Source: Candidatus Sulfopaludibacter sp. SbA3
GTDB lineage: Bacteria; Acidobacteriota; Terriglobia; Bryobacterales; Bryobacteraceae
Assembly: GCA_945893365.1 (NCBI GenBank)
Contig: CAMDED010000075.1
Coordinates: 1-35,438, forward strand
Length of the DNA: 35,438 nucleotides
Direction: 5' to 3'
The position numbers and the translations under genes are program-made. This document shows positions 25,182 to 34,593 of the stretch, in pieces. Every line of letters starts with the position of its first letter. Position 1 is the first letter of the stretch. Below the pieces are notes generated by a model that ran no database searches, was not told the DNA's origin, and was given only the letters and a program-made list of their open reading frames with translations.

Positions 25182-26876
25182 CTACCCCGCCAGCTCCACT
25201 TCGATGCGTTTCTGCGCGGCATCGAGATTCACGATGCGGAAACTCCGCACTTGCCCCGCCTTGAGCGGCTCACGCTTGCCCGGCATTCCGCCGGTTGCGC
25301 CGAGCTTCCACTTGTTCGTGAGCATTGAACTCAGAGCCGAAACATCGGGCTTGGCGTTTTGCTCCTTAGCGGCCGAATCACCGCCCTCCGAAACCGCGCA
25401 CGAGGCGTGAATTCCGTCTCCCAGCTCGACGCGGGCGCGATTACTCGAAATGTTCGCGACACGGCCCGTTACAAGGTCGCCTGTCTTGTGCTCGCCGATG
25501 TATTCATCCATCGTCGTCGGCTGAAGCTGCTTGAGCCCGAGCCGGATACGGCGCTTCTGACGATCAAGCTCAAGAACCACGGTCCGCACGAGCTCTCCCA
25601 CCTTCACGATTTCTTTCGGGTGGTTGATGCGCTTCTCGGCGCTCATGTCGCCGATGTGGATCATGCCTTCGATACCGTCGCCGAGGTCGACGAACGCGCC
25701 GAAGTTGGTCAGGCTGCTGATGGGTCCTTCGACAATGCCGCCGACCGGCAAGCGCCGCTCGAGCTCCGCCCAGGGATCGCCCATCGCCTGCTTGAGGCCG
25801 AGTGCAATCCTGCGCTCGCCGGGATTCACGCCGAGGACGACGACTTCCACCGAATCGCCAGCCTTGACCACGTCGGCCGGTTTGCGAATCTTCTTCGCCC
25901 ACGACATCTCAGAGAGGTGGATGAGTCCTTCGAGGCCCGGCTCGAGCTCAACGAAAGCGCCGAAGTCCGTCACGCGGGAGACGGCGCCCTTGATCTTCTC
26001 GCCGATAATATACTTGGTTGGGGCGGCGGTCCACGGGTCCGCCTGGAGCTGCTTCATGCCGAGCGAGATACGGCGTTTCGCCGCGTCCACCTTGAGTATT
26101 TGAACTTGAACGACCTGTCCAACGGTGAGGACGTCGGCGGGTTTCCCGATGCGGCCGCGCGAGATATCGGCGACGTGCAGGAGTCCGTCGACACCGCCGA
26201 TATCCACGAATGCGCCGTAATCCATGAGCGTGCGAACCGTTCCCGTAACGACCGTACCCTCCTTCATTTCTGAAAGCAGGTGCTCGCGCGCTTCCGCCTC
26301 TTCCATTTCGAGGACGGCGCGGCGGTCGACGACGACATCCTCTTCCGCGGTGTCCAGCTTGATGATGCGGCAAGCGATGGATTGTCCGACGAGACTCTCC
26401 ATGTCGGCGGTATCGCGGACGCCGCTGCGCGAGGCCGGCATGAACGCGCGCACGCCGACATCGACGCTGAAGCCACCCTTGATCATGCCGGTTACGTTAC
26501 CGGCGATGGTGCTCTTGTCCGCGAAGGCGCGCTCGAGCGCCGACCAGTCCTTGGGCCGCTCGACCTTGATCTTCGAAAGCGTGTAGTAGCCTTCGGGATC
26601 GCGCCCCGTCACGCTTACCTTCAGCTTGTCGCCCGGCTTGACGGGGTCGTCGCGAAACTCCGCGACCGGAATGATGCCCTCCGTTTTGTAGCCGATGTCG
26701 ACGAAAACCGAATCGGCCGTGACCGAGACGACTGTTCCCTCGCGGCCGGTATCGCCTGAAGAGCCGCCGGCGGTTTTGTGCGACTGTTCGAATTCCTGAA
26801 GGATGTCCGCGAACGACGTATCCTCTGGGGACGGAGCTTGAGGGTCGTCGTCGGGTTCAAAAGATCTCTTTGCCAT
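25182..26876 (-). CDS. rpsA: 30S ribosomal protein S1
   Basis: A 564-aa protein with six S1/OB domains: GTVVSVTADSVFVDIGYKTE, GNVTGMIKGGFSVDVGVRAF, GTVRTLMDYGAFVDIGG, GAVSRVTDFGAFVELEPGLE, GPISSLTNFGAFVDLGDGIE and a divergent sixth, GRVANISSNRARVELGDGI. Domains 3-5 are the canonical RNA-binding type; the last lacks the aromatic YGAFV core. S1 recruits mRNA to the 30S subunit. The N-terminus (residues 1-45) is acidic and low-complexity. I chose the ATG at 26876 because the extra four residues of the longer frame need a TTG start. It is divergent from the kinase gene at 26922 with only 45 bp between, so the promoters must overlap. A general S1-domain RNA-binding protein is a less likely reading. 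Confidence 0.9.
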   Translation of the reverse strand: MAKRSFEPDDDPQAPSPEDTSFADILQEFEQSHKTAGGSSGDTGREGTVVSVTADSVFVDIGYKTEGIIPVAEFRDDPVKPGDKLKVSVTGRDPEGYYTLSKIKVERPKDWSALERAFADKSTIAGNVTGMIKGGFSVDVGVRAFMPASRSGVRDTADMESLVGQSIACRIIKLDTAEEDVVVDRRAVLEMEEAEAREHLLSEMKEGTVVTGTVRTLMDYGAFVDIGGVDGLLHVADISRGRIGKPADVLTVGQVVQVQILKVDAAKRRISLGMKQLQADPWTAAPTKYIIGEKIKGAVSRVTDFGAFVELEPGLEGLIHLSEMSWAKKIRKPADVVKAGDSVEVVVLGVNPGERRIALGLKQAMGDPWAELERRLPVGGIVEGPISSLTNFGAFVDLGDGIEGMIHIGDMSAEKRINHPKEIVKVGELVRTVVLELDRQKRRIRLGLKQLQPTTMDEYIGEHKTGDLVTGRVANISSNRARVELGDGIHASCAVSEGGDSAAKEQNAKPDVSALSSMLTNKWKLGATGGMPGKREPLKAGQVRSFRIVNLDAAQKRIEVELAG

Positions 26877-26893
26877 GAGGTGTAACAATCATT

Positions 26894-26910
26894 TTGGCAC
26901 AAACCCGGCT
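26894..26910 (+). promoter_or_regulatory. possible sigma-54 (-24/-12) element
   Basis: TTGGCACAAACCCGGCT has an exact -24 box (TTGGCAC) and the required GG-N10-GC spacing (GG at 26896-26897, GC at 26908-26909). The -12 box is weak (CGGCT instead of TTGCT). It lies just before the GTG of a kinase paired with a sigma-54 activator. A TAATAT immediately after (26910-26915) could instead be a sigma-70 -10 box. Either would give a very short leader or none. Confidence 0.3.
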
Positions 26911-26921
26911 AATATAGCACC

Positions 26922-28175
26922 GTGCACCTTTTCTCGCGCCTGGGCGGCGCCGGCCGGCTGGTTCGTCCGCAGGACTTCGTCTGGCTGATTCTGTTTTCCG
27001 CCATGGCGGCCGTGAGCCCCACGCGCGACCCCCTGGAAATTCTGACGCTGCTGTCGCTCGCGCTTCTTCAGGTGATGGAGCCGAAGGCGCCGTTCTTTTC
27101 GACGCGCGAGGGCATGACGTTCTCGATTCTTCTAAAACTTCTGATGGGTTACTTGCTGATCGGGTCCACTGGAGGCGTAAACAGCAGCTACTACCTCATC
27201 CTGCTGCTTCCCGTGGTCTCCGCCGCGACCTCATACGGTTTCCTCGGTACCGCGATTTTTACCGCGCTTGCCTGCGGCGGCTATCTTTCCTTTCTGCTGT
27301 ACGTGGATTTCTCGCGATACACGATCGACCTCGATCAGAAGCGGGAACTGTTTCTCCGTGTGGCGTTCTTATGGGCCGCCGGATACCTGACGAACACGCT
27401 CGCCGCGGCGAACAGGGAGCAGTCGAAGAGACACCGGGCGGTGGCGGAGCAGTTGGCGGAAGCAAACCGTCGTTTGCAGGAGGCGGAAGACGCGGGGCGG
27501 CGCTCGGACCGCCTGGCGGCCCTGGGACAGTTGACAGCGGGCCTGGCGCACGAGCTTCGCAATCCGCTCGGTACCATAAAAGGGTCCGCGGACATGCTGG
27601 CGACGAGTCTGTCGAGAGAGAACGATGTCGCGCGCGAGATGGCGGGATTCATATCAAGCGAAGTGGACCGGACGAACTCGCTCGTCTCGCGATTCCTCGA
27701 GTTCGCGCGGCCCATGCAACTGAGGCTCGCGCCGGCCGAACTCGGCTACGTGATCGACCGCGCGGTAACGCATCTGGATCGCATGGGTTCGCCGGTAGCT
27801 ATATTCAAGAACTATTCGCCTGATATCGCCCCGCTTCCGATCGACGCGGAATTGATGGAGCGCGTTTTCTACAATCTGCTGTTGAACGCGACGCAGGCTA
27901 CTGCCACCGGCGGCACGGTAACCGTCAAGACCAGGCGAACGGACGACGGCGCTTACGCCGAGGTTTCCGTGATCGACCGGGGTTCCGGCATCGACCCGAA
28001 GCATCTGCAGAACATCTTCAATCCGTTCTTCACGACAAAAACCGATGGCGTAGGGCTCGGTTTGGCGATCGTTTCGAAGATCGTGGACGAACACGGCGGT
28101 AAGATGTCAGTTGAGAGCGAACCTGGCAAGGGAAGCGTGTTTCATGTTTTTCTGCCGGTGGAATCGAAGACATGA
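26922..28175 (+). CDS. membrane histidine kinase, NtrB/AtoS-like
   Basis: The 417-aa kinase starts at a GTG. The first roughly 165 residues are a membrane domain with about five or six hydrophobic segments, including FVWLILFSAMAAVSP, ILLKLLMGYLLIGST, YYLILLLPVVSAATSYGFLG and ALACGGYLSFLLYV. A coiled coil (about 170-200) leads to HisKA with His210 in TAGLAHELRNPLGTIKGSA. The HATPase has YNLLLNATQAT (N box), DRGSGID and GVGLGLAIVSKIVDEHGG. The lack of a periplasmic loop suggests a signal within or near the membrane. It is followed 10 bp later by an NtrC-type activator, its likely partner. Divergent from rpsA. Confidence 0.93.
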   Translation: MHLFSRLGGAGRLVRPQDFVWLILFSAMAAVSPTRDPLEILTLLSLALLQVMEPKAPFFSTREGMTFSILLKLLMGYLLIGSTGGVNSSYYLILLLPVVSAATSYGFLGTAIFTALACGGYLSFLLYVDFSRYTIDLDQKRELFLRVAFLWAAGYLTNTLAAANREQSKRHRAVAEQLAEANRRLQEAEDAGRRSDRLAALGQLTAGLAHELRNPLGTIKGSADMLATSLSRENDVAREMAGFISSEVDRTNSLVSRFLEFARPMQLRLAPAELGYVIDRAVTHLDRMGSPVAIFKNYSPDIAPLPIDAELMERVFYNLLLNATQATATGGTVTVKTRRTDDGAYAEVSVIDRGSGIDPKHLQNIFNPFFTTKTDGVGLGLAIVSKIVDEHGGKMSVESEPGKGSVFHVFLPVESKT

Positions 28176-28185
28176 AAACAACGCC

Positions 28186-29535
28186 ATGAAAAAGCGAATT
28201 CTGGTCGTCGAAGACGAGCCCAAGTTGAGGCGCGTGATCGAGCTGCAACTGTTGTCGGCCGGTTTCGACGTGGATCAGGCGCCTTCCGCGGAACTCGCCT
28301 TCCCGCTCGCGGAACACGCGGATCTGTTGATTACCGACTTCCGGCTACCCGGCATGAACGGTCTCGAATTTCTGGCGTGGATGCGAAGGCAGAACATGCA
28401 AACGCCCGTCGTTGTGATGACTGCGTTCGGCACGGTCGAGAACGCGGTGGAGGCGATGAAGGCCGGCGCGTCGGACTTTCTGCTCAAGCCCTTCTCCATG
28501 GATCAGCTGATGTCCGTGGTGGCGAAGGCGCTTGAAGTGCGCGTGCTTCGCGACGAGAACAGACAGTTGAAGGAAGAACTGGGAAGACGCTACGACTTCC
28601 AGAATATCATCGGTCGGAGCCCGGCGATGCAGGAGGTCTTCTCAGTGATCATGAGAGTGGCTCCCAGCCGGGCGACTGTGCTGCTGGCCGGGGAGAGCGG
28701 CGTCGGAAAAGACTTGATCGCACGGGCGATCCACTATCATTCACCGCGCCGCGACCGCCCCTTCGTAAAGATCAACTGCACGGCGATACCGGAGAATTTG
28801 ATGGAAAGCGAACTGTTCGGCTACGAAAGGGGCGCATTCACGGGCGCCAATCAGACCAAGCCCGGAAAATTCGAACAGGCCGACACGGGCACGGTGCTGC
28901 TCGATGAAATCGGCGACGTGCCGGCGGCGGTGCAGGTGAAGCTCCTGCGCATCTTACAGGAAAGGGAATTCGAGCGGCTGGGCAGCAACAAGACACGCCA
29001 TCTCGACGTACGCGTGATCGCGGCTACGAATCAGGACCTGCGCGCGGCGCTCGAACAGGGAACCTTCCGCGAGGACCTCTACTACCGGCTGAACGTGGTG
29101 CCGATGAACATCGCGCCGCTGCGGGAACGGCCCGAGGATATCCCTTTTCTTGCCGAGCATTTCGTGCGCACGCTGAGCGGCGAGGATGGCGGGAAGGTGA
29201 AGGGCTTGACCGCGGCGGCTCTGAAGCGGCTCTCCGAATACCACTGGCCGGGCAACGTGCGGGAACTGCAGAACGTGATCGAGAGGAGCCTGGTGATGTG
29301 CTCCGGAGATAAACTTGACGCGGACGATATTCGATTGGAAGCGGCGCGCCGCCCGCCTGTCGCGGCCGGAGAATATGCTCTTCCGGATGGCATGACCCTC
29401 GACGCCTACGAGCAGGCGATCATCCGCGAAACCCTCCGGCGCGCGGAAGGAAACAAGAGCCACGCGGCCAGGATGCTCGGACTGACGCGCAACGCGCTAC
29501 GGTACCGGCTGGCGCAGATGGGGCTCGAGAACTGA
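28186..29535 (+). CDS. NtrC-family sigma-54-dependent response regulator
   Basis: This 449-aa protein has three parts. The receiver (1-120) has Asp51 in LITDFRLPGMNG and Lys in FLLKPFS. The AAA+ sigma-54 interaction domain (about 140-375) has Walker A GESGVGKD (169-176), ESELFGYERGAFTGA with intact sigma-54 loop GAFTGA (216-221), Walker B VLLDEIGDV and the arginine finger region FREDLYYRLNVVP. The Fis-type helix-turn-helix at the C-terminus is RRAEGNKSHAARMLGLTRNA. It activates sigma-54 promoters when phosphorylated, presumably by the kinase 10 bp upstream. I chose the ATG at 28186; upstream in-frame codons back to 28111 lie inside the kinase gene. A -24/-12-like site precedes the kinase gene (26894-26910), so autoregulation is possible. 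Confidence 0.95.
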   Translation: MKKRILVVEDEPKLRRVIELQLLSAGFDVDQAPSAELAFPLAEHADLLITDFRLPGMNGLEFLAWMRRQNMQTPVVVMTAFGTVENAVEAMKAGASDFLLKPFSMDQLMSVVAKALEVRVLRDENRQLKEELGRRYDFQNIIGRSPAMQEVFSVIMRVAPSRATVLLAGESGVGKDLIARAIHYHSPRRDRPFVKINCTAIPENLMESELFGYERGAFTGANQTKPGKFEQADTGTVLLDEIGDVPAAVQVKLLRILQEREFERLGSNKTRHLDVRVIAATNQDLRAALEQGTFREDLYYRLNVVPMNIAPLRERPEDIPFLAEHFVRTLSGEDGGKVKGLTAAALKRLSEYHWPGNVRELQNVIERSLVMCSGDKLDADDIRLEAARRPPVAAGEYALPDGMTLDAYEQAIIRETLRRAEGNKSHAARMLGLTRNALRYRLAQMGLEN

Positions 29536-29923
29536 GGCTTTCGCGGTTATCGAACCGGCGGAAGCCTGCGGCGGACGCGAAGGCCGCGTGGGCCTTGGGG
29601 AAATCGATTTCGCGCTTAAGCAACTTTTTCACGCGGCCGGACGAGAAGACCGCGAGCTCGGTTGCTCCGAAGTGCTTCGGGAACTTGCACGCTTGGTGCG
29701 CGGAGCCGTGGATCTTGGTGTGCTTCGTGGGATCGTTCGGACGTCGCGAAATCAAGCCCGCGCCTAAAGGCAATGTCGAGTCCGTTTCGCAAGGGTGCCG
29801 GACCAACCGGTGAAATGGAGACCGTCGAACCAGCGGATGCCCGGCTCCGCGGCAGCGGCGGCTCGCTCGCGAATCGAGGCGAGCGCGGCGGCATGGGCTC
29901 AGAGTCTTGAGAAGCACCCCGCC
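29536..29923. other. 388-bp gap, possibly holding a decayed gene
   Basis: No intact gene is seen. On the minus strand, a frame reaching about 29560-29770 reads like genuine protein, for example THTKIHG-like KHTKIHGSAHQACKFPKHFG and ATELAVFSSGRVKKLLKREI. I cannot assign a family, and the frame has no good start or continuation. It may be the remnant of a lost gene or chance coding in GC-rich DNA. Confidence 0.3.
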
Positions 29924-30901
29924 TCATTTGCGATTCGCCTCCTTAAGCTCGGCGCGGATCTGCGAGAGTAGCTTTCGCGCCTGATCGAGCGGCGGCGCGC
30001 CGTATTCCGGTTCTCGCGAGAGGTACGTGGCGAGGCAGACCTCGGCGCGCGCAAGATTTGCTTTTCCGGAGAACATCCGCTGCGCGGCGGCGAACTGGGG
30101 CGACAGATTATCGGGAATGCGCTCGATCGATTGCGCGAGGACGGCGTCCAGATCGCTTGAACGGCCGGCGGTCGCGAAGATCCGCGCAAGCAGCGTGTAA
30201 GCTTCAACCCGCGACCTGTCCAGGATCATGGCGGCTCGAGCGTGTGTTTCAGCCTCCGCATAGTTCTCTCGGCCGGGCGCCAGGTGGAAGCGGGCGAGGG
30301 CGACTCGCGCCGCGTAGCTCTTCGGATTCGCGTCGACCGCCTGGCGGTAGAACTGCCCGGCCTGCGCGAAATTCTTCTGCTTGAGAGCCAGCTCAGCCTG
30401 GGTCATGCGGCCGTGAACTGGATCGGCGCGTAATAACTCCTCCGCTGTCCTCAGCGCCTTGTTCTTGTCGCCGCCGATCAGTCCGGGCGCTTCCCAGTAG
30501 AACATGGTCACGGCGTGCAGCGCCTCAACGTGTTTCGGATTGAGCGCAAGCGCGGCTTCGTTCTCTTTCTTGAAGCGGCGTGCGAGACTCAGCCCCTTGA
30601 ACGGGCCCGCCTTTTGCGCCGCGTAGCCGCAGAGCTCCGCGAGCAGACTGTGATAATCCGCGTTTCCGGGGTCCGCGGAAACGGCCCCTTCCATCAACCT
30701 TAAGGCTGCCTCGTATTCCCCGCCCGCTTCAAGCGTCCGCGCGAGCAGATAGGCCGCGCGCGGGTTGGCTGGACTCTCGCCGTGCCGCTTCACAAGTTGA
30801 GAGCGCGCCTGACGAAAACGCCCGCGCTCGATCAGCGCGTCCGGAGACTCCTGCGCGGAGATGGCGGCCACCGCGGCGATCGTCAGGCGAACGTACCTCA
30901 T
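29924..30901 (-). CDS. secreted or periplasmic TPR-repeat protein
   Basis: About 325 aa. The N-terminus MRYVRLTIAAVAAISAQES is a short signal-like stretch. Tetratricopeptide repeats fill the rest: YLLARTLEAGGEYEAALRLM, ALNPKHVEALHAVTMFYWEA, MTQAELALKQKNFAQAGQFY and AYTLLARIFATAGRSSDLDA. The EAPGLIGGDKNKA segment resembles TatT/TRAP-associated TPR proteins. The start could be the ATG at 30901 or a GTG at 30910; neither has a strong ribosome binding site. It is divergent from kdsC (about 50 bp). Protein-protein scaffolding in the envelope is a reasonable inference; no enzyme motif is present. Confidence 0.78.
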   Translation of the reverse strand: MRYVRLTIAAVAAISAQESPDALIERGRFRQARSQLVKRHGESPANPRAAYLLARTLEAGGEYEAALRLMEGAVSADPGNADYHSLLAELCGYAAQKAGPFKGLSLARRFKKENEAALALNPKHVEALHAVTMFYWEAPGLIGGDKNKALRTAEELLRADPVHGRMTQAELALKQKNFAQAGQFYRQAVDANPKSYAARVALARFHLAPGRENYAEAETHARAAMILDRSRVEAYTLLARIFATAGRSSDLDAVLAQSIERIPDNLSPQFAAAQRMFSGKANLARAEVCLATYLSREPEYGAPPLDQARKLLSQIRAELKEANRK

Positions 30902-30951
30902 GGATTGCACAATTTTATCAACGCCGCATCGGGCATGCTATAAGAGGAACG

Positions 30952-31503
30952 ATGACCGATATTCAAGAGCGCGCGAAACGCGTGAAGCTGCTCCTTATGG
31001 ATGTGGACGGAGTCTTGACGGACGGGAAACTGTGGAACGTCCCCGACGGCGCAGGTAACATAGTGGAGACGAAGGGCTTCGACTCTCAGGACGGAATCGC
31101 CCTGCAATGGCTGAGCTGGAAAGGGATCAAAACGGGGCTGATCAGTGGGCGCGTCTCTCCGGCGACGGCTGTAAGGGCCGCGCAATGTAAGTTTGCCTAC
31201 GTGTATCAGGGGCACATCGAGAAGATTCCGATACTGAACGAGATTCTGGCGGATGCCGGAACCGACAAAGACGACGTGGCGTATATCGGGGACGATCTGA
31301 CCGATATCGTGGTCATGCACCGCGTCGGCCTTGCCATCGCCACGGCGAATGCGCGGCCGGAGGTCAAGCGCGAGGCGCACTACGTGACGGAGTCTCCCGG
31401 TGGGCAGGGTGCGGTGCGAGACGCGATCGAGTTGATCATGCGGGCCCAGGGATTCTGGCCTGAGATTCTGTCCAAATACGAGATTCCGGTCCAGTTAGGC
31501 TAG
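30952..31503 (+). CDS. kdsC: 3-deoxy-D-manno-octulosonate 8-phosphate phosphatase (KdsC)
   Basis: A 183-aa HAD phosphatase without a cap domain, the normal size for KdsC. LLLMDVDGVLTDGKLW holds Asp17 and Asp19, DSQDGIALQWL is the substrate loop, and GLISGRVSPAT is motif II with the Ser and the Arg typical of the family. YVYQGHIEKIP carries the motif III Lys, and YIGDDLTDIVVM is motif IV. The C-terminal tail SPGGQGAVRDAIELIM contains the GGxGAVR pattern that closes over the neighbouring subunit's active site. It makes Kdo from Kdo-8-phosphate for lipopolysaccharide, so the organism has an outer membrane. Other Kdo genes are not next to it. A strong stem-loop lies 48 bp after the stop. Confidence 0.92.
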   Translation: MTDIQERAKRVKLLLMDVDGVLTDGKLWNVPDGAGNIVETKGFDSQDGIALQWLSWKGIKTGLISGRVSPATAVRAAQCKFAYVYQGHIEKIPILNEILADAGTDKDDVAYIGDDLTDIVVMHRVGLAIATANARPEVKREAHYVTESPGGQGAVRDAIELIMRAQGFWPEILSKYEIPVQLG

Positions 31504-31550
31504 CGAGGCTCCGCCTCTGACCGCCGAGATATGTTTCCGCCGGCATTGCA

Positions 31551-31575
31551 GCGGGCCGGGGCGTCGCCGGCCCGC
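31551..31575 (+). terminator. strong stem-loop after kdsC
   Basis: GCGGGCCGG and CCGGCCCGC form a perfect 9-bp stem with a 7-nt loop, followed within 9 bases by GGTTTT. A second small stem (GAGGC-TCC-GCCTC, 31505-31517) lies directly after the kdsC stop. Together they probably end the kdsC transcript before the SDR gene. The weak T-tract makes it an imperfect intrinsic terminator. Confidence 0.55.
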
Positions 31576-31673
31576 AAGGTGCGGTTTTGAAAGTGCCGAA
31601 CTCCCGGTCCGTTTGCCTTCAAAACCCGATTTGCCCGTAAAATAGGGAACGGTTGCGCGAGGAGAACTGGACG

Positions 31674-32441
31674 GTGAATGAATCAGGTGTACTGCAGGGG
31701 AAGGTTGCGCTGGTTACCGGCGGCGGGCGAGGTATCGGGAAGGCCATCGCGCGGCGTTTCGCGGGCGCCGGCGCGACGGTCGTCATTGCCAGCCGCAAAA
31801 TGGAAAACCTCGAAGTTGCGGCAAAGGAGTTCGCCGGACTTCCCGGGCGGACGATTCCCATTGCGTGCCACGTCGGGCGTGTCGAACAACTCGAAAACCT
31901 GGTGCGGGAGACAGAGAAACAGGCCGGGCCGGTTGACATTCTGGTCAACAACAGCGCCACCAGCCTGGGACAGGGATCGTCCCTCGAGGTGACCGACGAC
32001 CAGTTACTCAAGACGATTGAAATCAACGTGCTCTCCGCCGTGCGGCTCATCCGGCTCACGGTGCCGGGGATGATCGAGCGGGGCGCGGGAGGCTGCATCG
32101 TCAACATCGCCTCCATCGCCGGGCTGCGCCCACAGAACGGCGGACTGGTCTACAGTTTCACCAAAGCCGGTCTCATCATGATGACCCGCGTTTGGGCGGT
32201 CGAGTTCGGGAAGCACGGCGTGCGCGTCAACGCCATAGCACCGGGCCTGATTCAGACGGACTTCGCCGAGTACTTCTGGAAAAACGAAGAGTACCGCAAG
32301 CAACTGGAAGCCACGCAGCCGATTCCCCGCATCGGCGTTCCGGACGAAATCGGCGGCATGGCCCTCTACCTGGCCTCCCCCGATTCGTCGTTCGTCACCG
32401 GCCAGGTGATGGTCGTCGATGGCGGCGCCACCGCGCGATAG
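31674..32441 (+). CDS. short-chain dehydrogenase/reductase (SDR, classical FabG-like)
   Basis: This 255-aa NAD(P)-dependent oxidoreductase has the cofactor motif TGGGRGIG (about 17-24), [10 protein letters not shown] in place of the usual NNAG, catalytic Ser in VNIASIAG, and YSFTK as the YxxxK pair. It ends in [18 protein letters not shown], typical of FabG-like enzymes. I preferred the GTG at 31674 (GAGGAGA about 9 bases upstream) to the TTG at 31653. It lies 16 bp before acs, so the two may be co-transcribed. The substrate is not readable; a role in acyl or carbonyl reduction linked to acetate or fatty-acid metabolism is only contextual. Confidence 0.88.
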   Translation: MNESGVLQGKVALVTGGGRGIGKAIARRFAGAGATVVIASRKMENLEVAAKEFAGLPGRTIPIACHVGRVEQLENLVRETEKQAGPVDILVNNSATSLGQGSSLEVTDDQLLKTIEINVLSAVRLIRLTVPGMIERGAGGCIVNIASIAGLRPQNGGLVYSFTKAGLIMMTRVWAVEFGKHGVRVNAIAPGLIQTDFAEYFWKNEEYRKQLEATQPIPRIGVPDEIGGMALYLASPDSSFVTGQVMVVDGGATAR

Positions 32442-32457
32442 GGTAACATCTTCTCTT

Positions 32458-34386
32458 ATGTCCGAACGCACGTATCCGCCAACGCCTGAGTTTGTCCGCG
32501 GCGCCAACGTCCAGGGAATGGACGGCTATCGCGATCTCTTCAACCTTGCCGAAGCTCAACCCGAAAAGTTCTGGGGCGACCTCGCGGAGAAGGAGATCTT
32601 CTGGTTCGAGAAATGGTCGCACGTGTTCGAGTGGAATCCGCCTTTCGTGAAGTGGTTCGTGGGCGGGAAGACCAACGTGTCCTACAACTGCCTGGACCGG
32701 CACCTCACTACTTCCCGCAAGAACAAGCTCGCGATTCTCTGGGAAGGCGAGCCGGGCGATCAGCGCATGATCACTTACCAGGAGTTGCACCGGCTTGTAT
32801 GCCGGTTCGCGAACGCGCTCAAGGGCCGCGGCCTGAAAACCGGCGACCGCGCCGTGATCTACATGCCCATGGTCCCGGAGCTGCCCGTCGCGCTGCTTGC
32901 CTGCGCGAGGCTCGGCATTATTCACAGCGTGGTCTTCGGCGGCTTTTCGGCGGAAGCCCTGAAAGCCCGCATTCAGGATCTCGACGCGCAGGTGGTCATC
33001 ACCGCCGACGGCGGTTGGCGGCGCGGTAAAGAAGTGCGTCTCAAGCCCGCCGTGGATGAAGCGCTGATCGAATGTCCAACCGTAAAGCACGTCATCGTAT
33101 ACCGCCGCACCGGTTCCGAAACCGCGATGCAGGAGGGGCGCGACCATTGGTGGCACACGCTCGATGAAGGCGTCAGCGAGGTCTGCCCGGCGGAGCCTCT
33201 GGATTCCGAAACGCCGCTGTTCGTGCTCTACACTTCGGGAACCACGGGCAAGCCGAAGGGAATCGTCCACACGACAGGGGGCTACATTCTGCAGGCCACG
33301 CTTTCGATGAAATGGGTCTTCGATCTGCACGAGGAAGACACGTACTGGTGCACGGCCGATATCGGATGGGTGACGGGGCACACCTACATCGTCTACGGGC
33401 CGCTCTCGGCCGGCGCGACCAGCGTCATGTATGAAGGCGCGCCGGACTTCCCGCAGTTCGACCGCTTCTGGCGCATCGTCGATAAGTACAAGGTCAACAT
33501 TTTCTATACTTCTCCGACTGCGATTCGCGCGTTCGTCAAACAGGGCGACCAATGGCCGAAAATGCACGATCTGTCAAGCCTGCGACTGCTCGGTTCCGTC
33601 GGCGAACCGATCAATCCGGCGGCCTGGGAGTGGTATCACAAAGTCATCGGCGGCGAGCGCTGTCCCATTGTGGACACGTGGTGGCAGACCGAAACGGGAA
33701 GCATCATGATCGCTCCCATGCCGGGCGCGGTCCCGCTGAAACCGGGTTCGGGGACGCTGCCGATGCCAGGCGTGCTGGCCGATGTGGTCGACCTTTCGGG
33801 GAAACCGGTCGAGGTCAATCGCGAAGGGTTTCTCATCATGCGGCGTCCGTGGCCCAGCATGTTTCGTACTCTGTGGCGCGATCCGCAGCGGTACGAGGAG
33901 AACTATTGGAAGCGCATTCCGGGAAATTACTTGACCGGCGACGCGGCGCGGCGCGATGCCGACGGCTACTACTGGATACTCGGCCGGATCGACGACGTGA
34001 TGAACGTGAGCGGGCACCGGCTGAGCACGATGGAACTGGAGTCGGCGCTCGTCCGGCATCCGGCCGTGGCGGAAGCGGCCGTGGTCGGCAAGCCTCATGA
34101 GATCACCGGCCAGGCTGTGGTTGCTTTCGTCACGCTCAAGAAGGGAGCCTGGGACCACGACACCCTGGGCGAGGAGCTTCGCAAGTGGGTGGCGCACGAA
34201 ATCGGAAGCTTCGCGAAGCCGGAGCAAATCCGCTTCAGCGACACTCTGCCGAAGACGCGCAGCGGCAAGATCATGCGCCGGCTGCTGCGCGAGATTGTGA
34301 CCACGAACTCGGTAACCGGCGATGTGACGACGCTCGAGGATCTTGGCGTTCTGACCAAGCTCGCGGCCCAGCACGATGACGAGTAG
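32458..34386 (+). CDS. acs: acetyl-CoA synthetase (AMP-forming)
   Basis: The 642-aa enzyme converts acetate, ATP and CoA to acetyl-CoA. Motifs are [11 protein letters not shown] (258-268, phosphate loop), [28 protein letters not shown] (acetate and nucleotide pocket, with the Trp that limits the acyl pocket), [20 protein letters not shown] (hinge) and [17 protein letters not shown] with catalytic Lys604. That lysine sits in the conserved site acetylated by Pat-type enzymes, and a Pat-type protein is encoded at 13442-16153. Length is normal (about 640-655 aa). The ATG at 32458 gives the usual N-terminus; the longer frame starts in the SDR gene. Confidence 0.95.
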   Translation: MSERTYPPTPEFVRGANVQGMDGYRDLFNLAEAQPEKFWGDLAEKEIFWFEKWSHVFEWNPPFVKWFVGGKTNVSYNCLDRHLTTSRKNKLAILWEGEPGDQRMITYQELHRLVCRFANALKGRGLKTGDRAVIYMPMVPELPVALLACARLGIIHSVVFGGFSAEALKARIQDLDAQVVITADGGWRRGKEVRLKPAVDEALIECPTVKHVIVYRRTGSETAMQEGRDHWWHTLDEGVSEVCPAEPLDSETPLFVLYTSGTTGKPKGIVHTTGGYILQATLSMKWVFDLHEEDTYWCTADIGWVTGHTYIVYGPLSAGATSVMYEGAPDFPQFDRFWRIVDKYKVNIFYTSPTAIRAFVKQGDQWPKMHDLSSLRLLGSVGEPINPAAWEWYHKVIGGERCPIVDTWWQTETGSIMIAPMPGAVPLKPGSGTLPMPGVLADVVDLSGKPVEVNREGFLIMRRPWPSMFRTLWRDPQRYEENYWKRIPGNYLTGDAARRDADGYYWILGRIDDVMNVSGHRLSTMELESALVRHPAVAEAAVVGKPHEITGQAVVAFVTLKKGAWDHDTLGEELRKWVAHEIGSFAKPEQIRFSDTLPKTRSGKIMRRLLREIVTTNSVTGDVTTLEDLGVLTKLAAQHDDE

Positions 34387-34593
34387 CGTGGCGGGGTGCG
34401 CGACACAGAATGGGAGCCCCCGCAATCCTTCCGGCCGGCGTAGCGTCTACGGCGCGCGTGGGCTGAAGGAGGCGTTTGGGCAACCTGTCCGCCGGCAGTT
34501 GGAAATCCGGCGCATTCGAATGCCCGACCTGGCAAGCTTTTGCGTAGCGCGGCTCACAATCTGAGCTATTCGAGTCGTGTTAGATTGTGTCTC

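Noticed and set aside
25359-26273. 304-codon plus-strand frame opposite rpsA
   Set aside because: Antisense of repeated S1 domains; its internal periodicity comes from rpsA.
32395-33567. 390-codon minus-strand frame opposite acs
   Set aside because: Mirrors the third-position GC bias of acs and has no recognisable motif.
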